From an uncultured Lachnospiraceae bacterium (GTDB lineage: Bacteria; Bacillota; Clostridia; Lachnospirales; Lachnospiraceae), in contig CAKXYI010000001.1 in NCBI GenBank assembly GCA_934899185.1, forward strand, positions 186,001 through 250,000: a stretch of 64,000 nucleotides of DNA, read 5' to 3'. The notes below the pieces were generated by a model. It was not told where the DNA came from and did not search any database. It worked only from the letters and a program-made list of their open reading frames with translations. Below are positions 63,426 to 64,000 of this stretch, in pieces. The position numbers were made by a program, and so were the translations under genes. The first letter of the stretch is position 1; the number at the start of each line of letters is the position of its first letter.

Positions 63426-63457
63426 TAATTTTTGAAAATTCACAAAATCGTCACAAA

Positions 63458-63489
63458 AATCCCCAGACGTATCTTTCCATCTGGGGATT
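63458..63489 (-). terminator. Terminator of the CarD-family gene
   Basis: Minus strand AATCCCCAGA ... TCTGGGGATT, a 10-bp perfect stem with a 12-base loop, followed by TTTG. Confidence 0.88.
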
Positions 63490-63509
63490 GCTTGTATTCT
63501 TTCTTTATA

Positions 63510-64000
63510 TTATGCGACTACCATATATTTTTCGATGAAGTCCTCCACCTGATTGCGCGGGATCTCCAGTACCGCGGCGATCTCCGAGTACAACTGCATC
63601 TCTGCCATCTTCATATAGCGCTCGTCCAAGGCAGTCATCTTCTTGCCCTTTTCCATGCGTCCGCGTCCGCGTTCCCGCACGGTCTTTAAAAGACGAACCC
63701 ATTCCTTGCCATCCAGACTGCGGATGCACTCCTTGTATTCGTTCTCACGCTGCTTGTCATTGGTCACGTTTAACATATCGATCTGCGGCATAGCCTTGAT
63801 CAGTGACATGATGTCGTCCTTGGTCATGACCCGGCGAATGGAAAGTTTGGGATTGTCCACTGGCGCATACATGATGCTAGTGCCGTCCGTTGTCGGCGAT
63901 AAATAATAATACTGCCGGTCTTTTGGCACATTCGGCATATCTAAGGTGTCGATCTTTACAATCTCGCACACACCATGATGACCATACACAACGCGTTCGC
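63510..64000 (-). CDS. CarD-family transcription factor (5' end cut by window edge)
   Basis: At least 163 residues are visible. The frame is open to the right edge and reads ERVVYGHHGVCEIVKI, the RNA-polymerase-interacting domain of CarD/TRCF, which normally starts about six residues earlier, so the true start is just outside the window; the GTG at 63989 is internal. The C-terminal half is helical (MEKGKKMTALDERYMKMAEM, then QVEDFIEKYMVVA), as in CarD. CarD-type factors bind RNA polymerase beta and stabilise open promoters. Confidence 0.9.
   Translation of the reverse strand, partial: ERVVYGHHGVCEIVKIDTLDMPNVPKDRQYYYLSPTTDGTSIMYAPVDNPKLSIRRVMTKDDIMSLIKAMPQIDMLNVTNDKQRENEYKECIRSLDGKEWVRLLKTVRERGRGRMEKGKKMTALDERYMKMAEMQLYSEIAAVLEIPRNQVEDFIEKYMVVA

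Noticed and set aside
1..64000. tRNA, rRNA, prophage, insertion sequence or restriction/toxin systems
   Set aside because: None could be found by reading; no transposase, integrase or toxin-antitoxin pair is encoded.

Overview
This 64 kb window looks like a chromosomal segment of a spore-forming, Gram-positive anaerobe of the Clostridia, most likely a Lachnospiraceae. The evidence is a spoIIR gene and a gerA-type germination operon, the SCIFF ranthipeptide gene with its radical-SAM maturase, a T-box leader on ileS, a CIRCE heat-shock operator, strong AGGAGG ribosome sites and AraC/VanS-like regulators typical of gut Firmicutes. The genus cannot be fixed from sequence alone. About 85% of genes are on the minus strand, so most of the segment is probably read in the direction of replication. 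No rRNA, tRNA, CRISPR array, prophage or transposase was seen.

Layout, left to right. 1-4.3 kb: a sugar locus (edge-truncated GH3 glycosidase, alpha/beta esterase and GPH sugar symporter) divergent from an AraC regulator. 4.3-7.5 kb: a VanSR-like two-component system. 7.6-9.6 kb: an EF-G paralogue with an altered GTPase centre. 9.8-16.8 kb: one long minus-strand run, four-TM protein, scfA (SCIFF peptide), scfB (maturase), secDF, glyA and serS. 16.9-17.9 kb: two small conserved proteins. 18-22.3 kb: sporulation and germination genes (gerAA, a fused gerAB-gerAC, spoIIR). 22.3-22.75 kb: a 409-bp gene-free foldback element. 22.8-41 kb: housekeeping genes (GntR regulator, ispE, small alarmone synthetase, rRNA methylase, pfkA, dnaE, flavodoxin, CPBP protease, patatin, glgP, T-box-ileS, O-antigen-ligase-like protein). 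41-47.2 kb: cell envelope genes (M23 peptidase, a secreted unknown, LCP protein, class B sortase, two small membrane proteins) and pncB. 47.2-58.2 kb: glycosyltransferase, mutY, a second CPBP protease, a crotonase with a two-promoter leader and a 22-codon ORF, an XRE regulator, proC, a complete GH3, an aminotransferase and rarA. 58.4-63.4 kb: a heat-shock operon hsp20-dnaJ/cbpA-clpB behind a CIRCE operator, followed by a polysaccharide deacetylase. The right edge cuts a CarD-family gene.

The most unusual items are the foldback element beside gerAA, the scfA/scfB/secDF translationally coupled cluster with two hairpins between peptide and maturase, the GerAB-GerAC fusion with a buried Shine-Dalgarno at the joint, the EF-G-like protein lacking the catalytic histidine, the crotonase leader, and a deacetylase gene whose possible ATG abuts the U-tract of a terminator.
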